Source: Alphaproteobacteria bacterium (lineage in GTDB: Bacteria > Pseudomonadota > Alphaproteobacteria > Micavibrionales > UBA2020). From it: DNA of 59,768 bases. The stretch is taken from the NCBI GenBank assembly GCA_016124645.1, contig WGNE01000026.1, positions 1 through 59,768 of the forward strand, in the 5' to 3' direction. The notes under the pieces are model-generated. The model was not told the origin of the DNA and did no database searches. It saw only the letters and a program-made list of their open reading frames with translations. The position numbers and the translations under genes were made by a program. Positions 17,924-26,026 of this stretch are shown one piece after another (within the stretch, counting starts at the first letter, position 1; the number at the start of each line of letters is the position of its first letter).

Positions 17924-20099
17924 ATATATAGCGGCCGCGCTCGCGCTCTGCTGCGTTTTCGCGCTTTCGCTTGTCATTGCGACGCGGGCCGCCATGCTGC
18001 CCGTCGCGGGCGCGCTGCGCGTGGCGGATGCGGAAGTCGCCGCGCCGCGCATCACAGACCGCAACGGGCAGCCGCTGACGGTCAGCTACCAGAACCGCTG
18101 GAACCTTTACGACAGCGTGCCGCTCTACGCGCTGCCGCAGCTTTTGCAAAAGGCCTTCATCACGTCGGAAGACAGGCGGTTTTACGAACATCACGGCGTG
18201 GACTGGCTGGCGCGCGCATCGGCGTTGTGGCAGGACATGGTGCATTTTCACATCGTGCGCGGGGCGAGTACGATCACGGAGCAGGCGGTGCGTCTCATCC
18301 ACCCGCGCCCGCGCAATCTCTGGTCGAAATGGGTGGAAGGGTTCGAGGCCGCCGCGCTCGAGCGGCAGTACACCAAACCCGCGATACTGGAATTCTACCT
18401 CAACCAGCTGCCCTATGCCGCCAACCGGCGCGGGGTGGCGCAGGCGGCGCGTTATTACTTCAACCGCGATCTTTCCACGCTCTCGCCCAAGGAAACGCTC
18501 GCGTTGGCGGTGCTGGCCCGCGCCCCGTCCAGCTATGACCTTTACCGCAACGCGGGGCGCATCGACGCCGCCATCGACCGGCTGGGCGAAAAGCTGGCGG
18601 CGCAGGGCGATTTGAGCCGCGCGCAGCTGACCGCATTGCGCGCGCAGGCGTTCAGGCTGGAACAGCCCGAGCTGCCCGTCAACGCCGCGCATTTCGCCGC
18701 ATGGCTGCGCGGCCATGCGCCGGAGAATGGGCAGGGGGACGGGCGCGAAATCCGCAGCACGCTGGACGCGGGATTGCAGGCGCATGTGCAGAAGATACTG
18801 GACGACAGGTTGCATCTGCTGCGCAACAAGAACATCCACAACGCCGCCGCGCTGGTGGTGGACCATACGACGGGCGACATTCTCGCGTGGGTCGTGGCCG
18901 GCGCGGGGAACGACGCGGTGCCGGGCAACAAGTTCGACGCCGTGACGGTGCCGCGCCAGCCGGGCTCCTCCATGAAGCCCTTGCTCTACGCGCTGGCGCT
19001 TGAAGACGGCTGGACGCCCGCCACCATCATCGACGACGCGCCGTTGAGCGAGGCCATCGGCTCCGGCCTGCACCGGTTCAAGAACTACAGCAACCATTTC
19101 TACGGCCATATCACCCTGCGCGAGGCGCTGGCCAATTCGCTCAACATCCCCGCGCTGCTCACCATCAACCACGTGGGCGTGGCGAAATACCTTGCCACGT
19201 TGCACCGCCTGCATTTCGACAGTCTGGATCGCGGCGCGCAGGTCTATGACGAAGGCCTCGCGCTGGGGGATGGCGAGGTGACGCTGTACGAACTCGTGCG
19301 GGGCTATGCCGCGCTGGCAAACCATGGTCTGTTCCGCCCGCTGCGCGCGGTGATGGATGAAGACGCGGGTCCGCTTTCAGAGGCGCAGGTCTATTCGCCG
19401 GAGGCCGCCTCGCTCATCGGCAACATATTGTCCGACCCTTGGGCGCGGCGGCTGGAATTCGGCAGCCACAGCGTGCTGGATTTCCCGGTGCAGACGGCGG
19501 TGAAGACCGGCACCTCCACCGATTACCGCGACGCGTGGTCGGTCGGCTTCGACGCGCGCTACGTCGTCGGCATCTGGATGGGCAACCTCGACCAGAAGCC
19601 GACGGACGGCATCACAGGCTCCACCGGCCCCGCGCTCGCGCTGCGCAGCATCTTCGCCACGCTCAACCGCCGCAGCGCGCCGCGCCCGCTCTGGCTCAGC
19701 CCGAAGCTGGTGCAAAAAGACGTCTGCATCGAGGACGCGCAGGATGCGGGCCGCTGCTACATGCGCTCCGAATACTTCATTCCGGGCACGCAGCCGCGCG
19801 AAACCGCGCGGGCGAAGGGGCCGGAAAAGCAGCGCTTCAACATTGTGAAGCCGACCGACGGCTTGCAGATGGCCGTCGATCCGCGCATCCCGCAGGACAG
19901 CCAGAAGCTCGCCTTCACCCTGCACGGGCTGCGACCGGGGCAGGCGGTGGACTGGATCGTCAACGGCGAAAAAATAGGCACCTCCGGCGAAACCTTCATG
20001 TGGCCCGTCACGCGCGGCCATTACACCTTGCAGGCGCGGGTGCGGGCGGGGAAAAAGCTGGTCTTCAGCTCCGCGCTGATTTCTTATGTGGTGAAATAA
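17907..20099 (+). CDS. pbpC: Penicillin-binding protein 1C
   Basis: 730-residue bifunctional peptidoglycan synthase. One N-terminal membrane anchor (residues ~8-28). The glycosyltransferase domain has EDRRFYEHHGVD (catalytic Glu88) and GASTITEQ. The transpeptidase domain has PGSSMKP (Ser354-x-x-Lys357), ANSLN and KTGTS (Lys533). The C-terminal ~90 residues match the BiPBP_C domain that follows in PBP1C. Translation probably couples to the overlapping alpha-2-macroglobulin gene. Confidence 0.95.
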   Translation: MKRRSKYIAAALALCCVFALSLVIATRAAMLPVAGALRVADAEVAAPRITDRNGQPLTVSYQNRWNLYDSVPLYALPQLLQKAFITSEDRRFYEHHGVDWLARASALWQDMVHFHIVRGASTITEQAVRLIHPRPRNLWSKWVEGFEAAALERQYTKPAILEFYLNQLPYAANRRGVAQAARYYFNRDLSTLSPKETLALAVLARAPSSYDLYRNAGRIDAAIDRLGEKLAAQGDLSRAQLTALRAQAFRLEQPELPVNAAHFAAWLRGHAPENGQGDGREIRSTLDAGLQAHVQKILDDRLHLLRNKNIHNAAALVVDHTTGDILAWVVAGAGNDAVPGNKFDAVTVPRQPGSSMKPLLYALALEDGWTPATIIDDAPLSEAIGSGLHRFKNYSNHFYGHITLREALANSLNIPALLTINHVGVAKYLATLHRLHFDSLDRGAQVYDEGLALGDGEVTLYELVRGYAALANHGLFRPLRAVMDEDAGPLSEAQVYSPEAASLIGNILSDPWARRLEFGSHSVLDFPVQTAVKTGTSTDYRDAWSVGFDARYVVGIWMGNLDQKPTDGITGSTGPALALRSIFATLNRRSAPRPLWLSPKLVQKDVCIEDAQDAGRCYMRSEYFIPGTQPRETARAKGPEKQRFNIVKPTDGLQMAVDPRIPQDSQKLAFTLHGLRPGQAVDWIVNGEKIGTSGETFMWPVTRGHYTLQARVRAGKKLVFSSALISYVVK

Positions 20100-20116
20100 G
20101 AGTGTTTTTTTTGCGC

Positions 20117-20146
20117 TTGACATGCAACCAATTAGTTGCATATAAT
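20117..20146 (+). promoter_or_regulatory. Promoter with palindromic operator filling the spacer
   Basis: TTGACA (20117-20122), 18-nt spacer, TATAAT (20141-20146). The whole spacer (20123-20140) is the near-palindrome TGCAACCAATTAGTTGCA, with one mismatched pair. A dimer of the ArsR-type product could sit there and block RNA polymerase. The ATG at 20152 is 5 nt after the -10, so the transcript should be leaderless. Confidence 0.8.
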
Positions 20147-20151
20147 AGATC

Positions 20152-20481
20152 ATGGTCACTGATGAGGAAAATGTATTCAAAGCCCTCGCGGACAAGAGCC
20201 GTCGCCAATTGCTCGACCAGTTGCGCGAAAAGAACGGCCTGAGTTTGGGAGAGCTATGCGAAGGCCATGATATGAGCCGTCAGGCAGTGACCAAGCACCT
20301 TGTTTTACTGGAGGCGGCGAACCTCGTCGTCGCCGTGAAGCGGGGACGTGAAAAGCTGCATTACCTAAACCCCGTTCCGATCAACGACATTTACATGCGC
20401 TGGATTGGAAAATTTGAACAAGACAGGGTTCAAACCCTGCATAATCTGAAAGAAGCCCTAAAGGAGAATGATCATGAGTAA
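20152..20481 (+). CDS. ArsR/SmtB-family winged-helix regulator
   Basis: 109 residues. The winged-helix fold reads VFKALADKSRRQLLDQL, then LGELCEGHDMSRQAVTKHLVLLEAANLV as helix-turn-helix and VAVKRGREKLHYLNP as the wing. No metal-binding cysteine pair is visible, which fits the subgroup paired with SRPBCC proteins rather than metal sensors. It probably represses its own promoter at the 18-bp palindrome. No ribosome site; likely translated from a leaderless mRNA. Confidence 0.88.
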   Translation: MVTDEENVFKALADKSRRQLLDQLREKNGLSLGELCEGHDMSRQAVTKHLVLLEAANLVVAVKRGREKLHYLNPVPINDIYMRWIGKFEQDRVQTLHNLKEALKENDHE

Positions 20482-20965
20482 ACCCGAATTCGTCTATACG
20501 ACCTATATCAAGTCAACGCCGGAAAAAGTGTGGGAGGCCATCGTGAACCCTGAATTCGCCGCCCAGTATTGGGGCGGGCTGGGGATTGTTTCCGACTTGA
20601 AGAAAGGCTCCAAGTGGCGGCTTGTCGATACGAAAGATGAAAGCATCGTAAAATGCATCGGCGAGGTGGTTGAATCCACCCCGCCGGAACGGCTGACGCT
20701 GACATGGGCTGATCCTTCGAATGAAGCGGACGTTTCCCGCGTCACCTTTGAAATCGGCCTCTCGGGCGATTTGGTGCGCCTGGATGTCATACATGGTGAT
20801 TTTAAGCCCGGATCGGACATGCTGGAAAAAATTTCCGGCGGCTGGCCGCTCGTACTCTCGAGCCTTAAATCGTTGCTGGAGACGGGCAAGAGCATCGACG
20901 TATTGTCCGTAAAGGGTGGCAGTTGCGGTTCAAGCCAGCCTTTGAAGGAAGCGAAGGCGGGTTAA
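20474..20965 (+). CDS. SRPBCC (AHSA1-like) domain protein
   Basis: 163 residues with a START/Bet v1-like ligand-binding fold of the AHSA1 type (YTTYIKSTPEKVWEAI, then FAAQYWGG and a C-terminal helix WPLVLSSLKSLLETG). AAGGAG at 20461-20466 is 7 nt before the ATG at 20474; the in-frame ATG at 20468 is too close. It overlaps the regulator's 3' end by 8 nt, so the two form an operon. The ligand is unknown. A terminator follows at 20995. Confidence 0.85.
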   Translation: MSKPEFVYTTYIKSTPEKVWEAIVNPEFAAQYWGGLGIVSDLKKGSKWRLVDTKDESIVKCIGEVVESTPPERLTLTWADPSNEADVSRVTFEIGLSGDLVRLDVIHGDFKPGSDMLEKISGGWPLVLSSLKSLLETGKSIDVLSVKGGSCGSSQPLKEAKAG

Positions 20966-20994
20966 AAGAAGCGCCCATGCTTTATTAAAGAAAG

Positions 20995-21026
20995 CCAAGG
21001 GCCGGGTTCGGCTCTTGGTTTTTTTT
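20995..21026 (+). terminator. Rho-independent terminator
   Basis: A 10-bp stem (20995-21004 with 21009-21018, one G-T pair), GGTT loop and eight T. It ends the ArsR/SRPBCC operon and overlaps the 3' end of the convergent gene. Confidence 0.9.
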
Positions 21027-21447
21027 ATGAATCAATCTTCCAGCCGCCCTTTTCGCCGCTGGAGATGGGGCGGGCGAGGTGGTGTTCGAAGCCGCGTCTT
21101 CCGCTCAGCATGTTTTCCTGCCGGTAGAAGCAGGCCATGATGACGGCGTCCATGACCTCGGCCGCCGTCGTGTGGGCGCTGCGGTCGGCGGATTGTATGG
21201 CGTCGAAGAATTCGCCGGCCTTCCAGTCGCCGCGCGGCACGGGCATTTCGAGAAGCTGGTTGTAGAAAAGATAGACGTCGTCCGTATCCGGCTTTTCGTC
21301 GTAATGGTCGAGGATGAAGCGCCGGCAAAAGGCGGCGTCGGCGGAAAGGCGGCGGGCGAGGGCCAGCATCCGGTCCCGGAAGGCGGGGTGCTGGTAGCGG
21401 ATGAAGGTGACCGCCCCGGCCAGAAGGTCTTCGTCTTCTTTTGTCAT
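21025..21447 (-). CDS. Hypothetical protein, probably leaderless
   Basis: 140 residues from the ATG at 21447 (MTKEDEDLL). Mostly helical and charged; the middle reads DDVYLFYNQLLEM. No motif I recognise. Upstream in-frame starts (21456, 21483) lie within the promoter: TTGACC (21483-21478), 17-nt spacer, TATAAT (21460-21455). The -10 ends 7 nt before the ATG at 21447, so the transcript should begin on it. Predicted cytoplasmic. Confidence 0.65.
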   Translation of the reverse strand: MTKEDEDLLAGAVTFIRYQHPAFRDRMLALARRLSADAAFCRRFILDHYDEKPDTDDVYLFYNQLLEMPVPRGDWKAGEFFDAIQSADRSAHTTAAEVMDAVIMACFYRQENMLSGRRGFEHHLARPISSGEKGGWKIDS

Positions 21448-21454
21448 AACGTTC

Positions 21455-21483
21455 ATTATAGGCTTTTTATCAAGGCGGGTCAA
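21455..21483 (-). promoter_or_regulatory. Leaderless promoter
   Basis: Minus-strand TTGACC (21483-21478), 17-nt spacer, TATAAT (21460-21455), then 7 nt to the ATG at 21447. Confidence 0.7.
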
Positions 21484-21485
21484 AC

Positions 21486-21569
21486 CCTTGGGCGGGGCGG
21501 GCGCGCGACTCCCTGCAAAAGCGGGCTTCGCCCGCGCGCTTGCTGCGCTGCGTCTTGCCTTGGGCGGGG
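21486..21569. repeat. Direct repeat flanking a GC hairpin
   Basis: CCTTGGGCGGGG occurs at 21486-21497 and 21558-21569. Between them lies the hairpin GCGGGCTTCGCCCGC (21521-21535). It looks like a small palindromic intergenic repeat. Confidence 0.5.
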
Positions 21570-21630
21570 TTCCATGACAGAATCGGCGCTTATCCTTTAA
21601 AAGATTATTTCAACGTTCAGGACGCCGAAG

Positions 21631-22890
21631 ATGAAAAAGAACCGCACGAACAACCCCTCGCATATCGTGCTGACCTCGCACCCGCCGAAGGACGGCAAGG
21701 TGCCGAAAGTGAAATGGGGCGCGGGCACGCTGGCCGAGCGCGGGCCGCTCATCGCCAGCATGGCGGACCATGAGGCGTCCAACGTCATCGGCGCCTATGC
21801 GGGGGCCTATTCGCTTTATCGCGCGGTGGCCGTGGCCACGGGCGCGCTCGACCCGCTGCACGTGCCGGACCTGACCAACACCGCGCCGGTCGAGCTCATC
21901 GGCCCGTACCCGCAGTGGACGGACCCGGACAAGATCGTGAGCCTCGACCCTTGGGGCCACATGGCGGGGGCGGAGTTCGAGGGTTTTCGCAAGCAAGGGC
22001 TGGACGTGCGCCCGACCATCGCCGTGACCAAGGCGCATATCAACATGCCGGAGATTAAAGACGCCATCGCCGCCGGTCGCCTGAAGCCCGACGGCAAGGT
22101 GCTGAAGGAAAACGGCGACGTGCGCGTGACCAAGGCCGCCATCGACCCCGTGTGGTACCTGCCCGGCATCGCCCACCGCTTCGGGCTGAAGGAAACCGAT
22201 TTGCGCCGCGCGCTGTTCGAGCATTCGGGCGGCATGTTCCCCGAGCTCATCACGCGCCCGGACCTGAAGGTGTTCCTGCCCCCCATCGGCGGGCACACGG
22301 TCTATTTCATCGGCAACCCCGCGCAGATGCACGACGAGAACGTCAAGCTGGCCTGCCGCGTGCACGACGAATGCAACGGCTCCGACGTTTTCGGCTCCGA
22401 CATCTGCACCTGCCGTCCCTATCTTTGCCACGGGCTCGAGATCTGCATCGAGATGGCGCAGCAGGGCGGCAACGGGCTCATCGTCTATAACCGCAAGGAA
22501 GGCCGCGCGCTGGGCGAGGTCACCAAGTTCCTCGTCTATAACGCGCGCAAGCGTCAGGAAGGCGGCGACCGCGCCGACAAGTACTTCGAGCGCACCGAAT
22601 GCGTGGCGGGCGTGCAGGACATGCGCTTTCAGGAGCTGATGCCCGACATCTTCCAGTGGCTGGGCATCACCAAGATCGACCGCTTCGCGTCCATGAGCGA
22701 CATGAAGTACAACGCACTGGCGAAAGCGGGCATCAAGGTGCTGGAACGCATCGAGATCCCGCCCGAGCTCATCCCCGCCGACGCGACCGTGGAGATGGAA
22801 GCCAAAAAAGCCGCCGGATACTTCGCCGAGACGGAAGTGAAGGGTCAGGAAGACCTCGAGCACGTCAAGGGCCGCACGCTGGAGGACTGA
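21631..22890 (+). CDS. URC1-type GTP cyclohydrolase II homologue
   Basis: 419 residues. The C-terminal half is a GTP cyclohydrolase II fold: zinc cysteines in ECNGSDVFGSDICTC (Cys248, Cys259, Cys261, the family's C-x10-C-x-C spacing), then NRKEGRALGEVTKFLVYNARK. The ~200-residue N-terminal extension (SHIVLTSHPP, VSLDPWGH, VTKAHINMPEI) is absent from RibA and matches my memory of URC1, which opens the pyrimidine ring in reductive-independent uracil catabolism. Uracil phosphoribosyltransferase, which feeds that route, is 2 kb downstream. URC4 is not seen in the window. No strong ribosome site before the ATG. Confidence 0.8.
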   Translation: MKKNRTNNPSHIVLTSHPPKDGKVPKVKWGAGTLAERGPLIASMADHEASNVIGAYAGAYSLYRAVAVATGALDPLHVPDLTNTAPVELIGPYPQWTDPDKIVSLDPWGHMAGAEFEGFRKQGLDVRPTIAVTKAHINMPEIKDAIAAGRLKPDGKVLKENGDVRVTKAAIDPVWYLPGIAHRFGLKETDLRRALFEHSGGMFPELITRPDLKVFLPPIGGHTVYFIGNPAQMHDENVKLACRVHDECNGSDVFGSDICTCRPYLCHGLEICIEMAQQGGNGLIVYNRKEGRALGEVTKFLVYNARKRQEGGDRADKYFERTECVAGVQDMRFQELMPDIFQWLGITKIDRFASMSDMKYNALAKAGIKVLERIEIPPELIPADATVEMEAKKAAGYFAETEVKGQEDLEHVKGRTLED

Positions 22891-22894
22891 CGGC

Positions 22895-23377
22895 GTGAGC
22901 GCCGTCTCCGTCCCCGGCATCCGCCCGGTCGATCTTTCTGCGGTGGATGCGGCGTCTTTCAAGAAGCAGGTTGCCGATTGCGTCATCCTCACCCATGACG
23001 GAAAAATCCTCATGCAGCAGCGGCCCGAGAACTGGGGCAGCACGGCGGGCTGCCTGACCACCTTCGGCGGGCATGTCGAAGCGGGCGAAACCGCCGCGCA
23101 GGGGTTGGTGCGCGAACTGAACGAGGAACTGGGCGCGCGGCTTTCGGAAGCCGACCTCACCTTCGTCGCCGCCGTGACGGAGGACTGGACGGCGCATACC
23201 GAGCTCGTCCACATCTATTTCTGGCAGGATAAAAACAACACCATCACCGGCTGCTACGAGGCGGAGGACCGGCGCTATGACGGCATCGACCAAGCCCTCG
23301 CGCACCCGAAGATCATGGATTACGCGACGTTCGCGCTGCTGGTTTGTGCGGAGAGGGGATTGGTGCCGGCGGCCTGA
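22895..23377 (+). CDS. Nudix hydrolase
   Basis: 160 residues, GTG start 4 nt after the URC1-like gene, so probably co-transcribed. Nudix box GGHVEAGE...RELNEELGA fits G-x5-E-x7-REUXEEXGU. Such enzymes cleave a nucleoside diphosphate linked to another group; the substrate is unknown. Its position suggests a nucleotide produced in the uracil route. Confidence 0.85.
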   Translation: MSAVSVPGIRPVDLSAVDAASFKKQVADCVILTHDGKILMQQRPENWGSTAGCLTTFGGHVEAGETAAQGLVRELNEELGARLSEADLTFVAAVTEDWTAHTELVHIYFWQDKNNTITGCYEAEDRRYDGIDQALAHPKIMDYATFALLVCAERGLVPAA

Positions 23378-23379
23378 TT

Positions 23380-24075
23380 TTACGGCTCGAACTTGTTGCG
23401 CGGCGGCATTTGCGGCGGCGGGGGCGGTTCGCTGGTTTTGGGGATGAAGAGCGTGCGCGGCTCGCCGAAGGCGGGGATGTGGACGGTCTGGCAGTTCTCC
23501 ATCGTCTCGAACTGGGTGAGCGTCAGCCCCACGCCGCCGTGGGAGAAGGCGAGAATGACCTCCCCGTTTTCGTCAGCGGGCTTGATGTGGCTGGCATAGA
23601 CGGCGAGCAGGCGGTCGATGAAGTCATCCGCAGGCTCGAACGGGTCTTCGGGGTCGGCGCTTTCGAACCACCAGTTTTCTTTCGTGATCGCGCCGGCGTC
23701 GAAACTCATGCCTTTGTAGGCGGGTTCGTTCTCCAGAAAGTCCAGCAGCTCGCTTTTCGGCGTGCCGGTGACGGAAGGCGTGCCGTCCACGCGCTCCGAC
23801 AGGTTGGGGTCGATGACCAGCGTGTAGCTGCCGTTTTCATACCCCGCCGCCTGCATGTACAAAACCGCGGTGCGGATGGCGCGGCGCAGGGGGCTGCAGG
23901 CCACGCGGGTGACGGTCACGTCGTTTTCCCCGGCCCATTCCTTGAAGGCCTTGCCGCCTTCGACCGCCTGCTTTTCGCCCAGCTTGGTAAGGTCGGGGTC
24001 GGCATGGGGGTAATGCTCGAAAGGGCCTTCATAGACGTTGGCGGCGCTCTGGCCGTGGCGGCAGTAAATGAACAT
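23380..24075 (-). CDS. Histidine phosphatase (phosphoglycerate mutase-like)
   Basis: 231 residues. Phosphohistidine motif YCRHGQS near the N-terminus (His7), SPLRRAIRTA, and a second catalytic His in AFSHGGVGLT. The C-terminal tail is Pro-rich. AGAGGG lies about 8 nt before the ATG at 24075; the alternative TTG at 24081 is less likely. It is followed downstream by convergent Nudix. The family removes phosphate from sugars, nucleotides or proteins; substrate unknown. Confidence 0.85.
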   Translation of the reverse strand: MFIYCRHGQSAANVYEGPFEHYPHADPDLTKLGEKQAVEGGKAFKEWAGENDVTVTRVACSPLRRAIRTAVLYMQAAGYENGSYTLVIDPNLSERVDGTPSVTGTPKSELLDFLENEPAYKGMSFDAGAITKENWWFESADPEDPFEPADDFIDRLLAVYASHIKPADENGEVILAFSHGGVGLTLTQFETMENCQTVHIPAFGEPRTLFIPKTSEPPPPPQMPPRNKFEP

Positions 24076-24099
24076 TGTCAAAGTCCCTCTGTTTGTCGT

Positions 24100-24783
24100 T
24101 TACCGTGCATAGGCGGCGGAAATTTCCAGCACGCGCTCCACTTTTTCCAAATCGAAGACGTCGTCCGTGCGCACGCCGGTTTCCATGTCGATCCATGTGT
24201 CGTGGTCGTTGGCGGCCTGCAGGATGATGTCGATGTTCTGTTTCACGTTGTCGGGGTTGAGCCCGCCGGCATAGCCGCAGAAATGCCCGGCCAGCGGGGA
24301 AGGCCAGCTGTCGGGCGTGATGCCGCGTCCCGCGGAATCGTCGAAGAGCACGGCGTGGTTCGCCACGCCTTCCAGCAGGGGGAGAAGATCGCTCTTGTCC
24401 TTGCCGTACTGGATGATGAACTGCCACTGCGGGCTTTGCCGGATGCGGGCGACGAGCTCGGCGGGGTCGTATTTGCCGTCCATCTCGCCGAATTTCAGGT
24501 TGAGCTGGATGCGGGAAAAACCGCGCATCAGCGCCAGCGTCTCGGGCTTTTGGGCGATGAAATCGAGCAGGGCGGCGTCGCACAGGTGCATGGCCTTGTG
24601 CCCGTCATAGCTGGCGGAGAAATCCTCGATCCATTCCGCTTTGGGGAAACGGGGCGCGCCCGCGCGCGCCGGGAGAAGTAAAATGGCCCATTCCGCAAAG
24701 GGATAGCGCGTTCCGAGGGCGACGAGGTCTTTTGTGTGCACCGCATCATCAGCGCCCGTAATGGAACAATATTTCAAGGCCAT
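24100..24783 (-). CDS. Phosphoribosylanthranilate isomerase-like TIM-barrel protein
   Basis: 227 residues. The last third resembles Trp[20 protein letters not shown] followed by [23 protein letters not shown], where TrpF has GGLNPENV and DVSSGVE, the phosphate-binding loops. The TrpF N-terminal KICG motif is absent ([10 protein letters not shown] instead). There are no other trp genes nearby. It lies 24 nt upstream of the phosphatase gene on the same strand and next to uracil phosphoribosyltransferase. TrpF catalyses an Amadori rearrangement of a phosphoribosyl amine, so a role on a phosphoribosyl-urea intermediate is possible but unproven. Confidence 0.6.
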   Translation of the reverse strand: MALKYCSITGADDAVHTKDLVALGTRYPFAEWAILLLPARAGAPRFPKAEWIEDFSASYDGHKAMHLCDAALLDFIAQKPETLALMRGFSRIQLNLKFGEMDGKYDPAELVARIRQSPQWQFIIQYGKDKSDLLPLLEGVANHAVLFDDSAGRGITPDSWPSPLAGHFCGYAGGLNPDNVKQNIDIILQAANDHDTWIDMETGVRTDDVFDLEKVERVLEISAAYAR

Positions 24784-24818
24784 GATATGTCTTTCTTCGG
24801 TGCGGATAATCGCCTAAA

Positions 24819-24847
24819 ATTATACGACAAAACAGGAGAAAAGGCAA
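24819..24847 (-). promoter_or_regulatory. Putative promoter of TrpF-like/phosphatase operon
   Basis: Minus-strand TTGCCT, 17-nt spacer, TATAAT, about 35 nt upstream of the ATG at 24783. It overlaps the ribosome site of the divergent upp gene. Confidence 0.4.
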
Positions 24848-25476
24848 TGTCAGACGTCCACGTCATCGACCACCCGCTGGTGCAGCACAAGCTGTCCATG
24901 CTGCGGAACAAGAACACCACCACGCAGGAATTCCGCAATCTTATCCGCGAGGTTTCGACCCTCATGGGCTATGAAATCCTGCGCGATTTGCCGATGGAAG
25001 AGGTGGAGGTCGAAACGCCGCTGGAGGCGATGAAGACCCGCACGCTGGCGGGCAAGAAGCTTTGCGTCGTGCCTATCCTGCGGGCGGGCAACGGTTTTCT
25101 GGACGGCTTGCTGCAGCTGGTGCCCTCCGCGCGCGTCGGGCATATCGGCCTGTACCGCGACCCGGAAACCCTCATTCCGGTCGAATATTACCTGAAGCTG
25201 CCCGACGACCTTGCCAACCGCCGCGTCATCGTGGTGGACCCCATGCTGGCGACGGGCCATTCCGCCATCGCCGCGGTGGAGCGCGTGCGCGACAGCGATG
25301 CGACGGACGTGAAGTTCATGTGCCTCGTCGCCTCGCCCGAGGGCATCGCCAATTTCCACGAGGCGCATCCCGACGTGCCGGTCTATACCGCCGCCGTGGA
25401 CCGCATGCTGAACGAGCACGGCTACATCCTGCCCGGCATCGGCGACGCGGGCGACCGCATGTTCGGCACGAAGTAG
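24847..25476 (+). CDS. upp: Uracil phosphoribosyltransferase
   Basis: 209 residues making UMP from uracil and PRPP. Motifs [25 protein letters not shown] (PRPP loop) and [14 protein letters not shown] (uracil binding) are all present. AGGAG (24834-24838) sets the ATG at 24847. Normally a salvage enzyme; with the URC1-like gene nearby it may also make the first intermediate of uracil breakdown. The next gene starts 8 nt after the stop. Confidence 0.96.
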   Translation: MSDVHVIDHPLVQHKLSMLRNKNTTTQEFRNLIREVSTLMGYEILRDLPMEEVEVETPLEAMKTRTLAGKKLCVVPILRAGNGFLDGLLQLVPSARVGHIGLYRDPETLIPVEYYLKLPDDLANRRVIVVDPMLATGHSAIAAVERVRDSDATDVKFMCLVASPEGIANFHEAHPDVPVYTAAVDRMLNEHGYILPGIGDAGDRMFGTK

Positions 25477-25484
25477 GGGCGGGG

Positions 25485-25937
25485 ATGACGCATTACGCGG
25501 CCTATGTGATCGGCGACGCGGCGCGGGAAAAGCTGCTGGAGGCATTCCCGCCGAAATACCCGCGCGCCGTCGCCCACCACATCACCCATCGTTACGATTG
25601 CGGGGCGGATGAATTGCCGCCGCCTTCCGAAAAGGTGGAGGTCGTCGGCTTTCACGACAGCGGCGCCATGCAGGTGCTGGTGGTGGAAGTGGACGGGCGC
25701 AAACATCAGGCGCCGCGCGCGGATGACGATGCGCGCAGGTTCTACCACATCACCCTGTCCCTCGACCCCGCGCAGGGCGTGAGCCCCAGCAAATCCAACG
25801 ACGTGCTGGAAAAAATCGCTGCCGAAAAGGGGGAGGCCGCGCTGCGCAACCTCGAACACCCGATGGCGATCAGCGTCACGCCCGCGGTACTGGCGGACGA
25901 CCCGAAGCCGAAGAGCCCGCCTTTCAAGCCGAAATGA
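25485..25937 (+). CDS. 2H phosphoesterase-like hypothetical protein
   Basis: 150 residues, ATG at 25485 preceded by GGGGCGGGG, probably in one operon with upp. Two H-x-T motifs, HIT at His32 and HIT at His88, each in a strand-like context (HHITHRY and YHITLSLD), suggest the two-histidine phosphoesterase fold, as in LigT or cyclic phosphodiesterases of RNA ends. The region between is shorter than usual. The C-terminus is Lys/Pro-rich. Assignment is tentative. Confidence 0.5.
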   Translation: MTHYAAYVIGDAAREKLLEAFPPKYPRAVAHHITHRYDCGADELPPPSEKVEVVGFHDSGAMQVLVVEVDGRKHQAPRADDDARRFYHITLSLDPAQGVSPSKSNDVLEKIAAEKGEAALRNLEHPMAISVTPAVLADDPKPKSPPFKPK

Positions 25938-25962
25938 TTTCCCGTCATGCGGTATTCATTTT

Positions 25963-25990
25963 CGCCATGCCCGCGAAGGCGGGGGTGGCG
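25963..25990. repeat. Small palindromic repeat (REP-like)
   Basis: Imperfect hairpin beginning CGCCATGCCCGCGAAGGCGG and closing TGGCG, between two convergent genes. A related element lies at 45401-45446. It may also act as a bidirectional terminator. Confidence 0.5.
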
Positions 25991-26026
25991 GATGGGGCAG
26001 GCGCCGGGTTTCGGCATCTTTGAATT

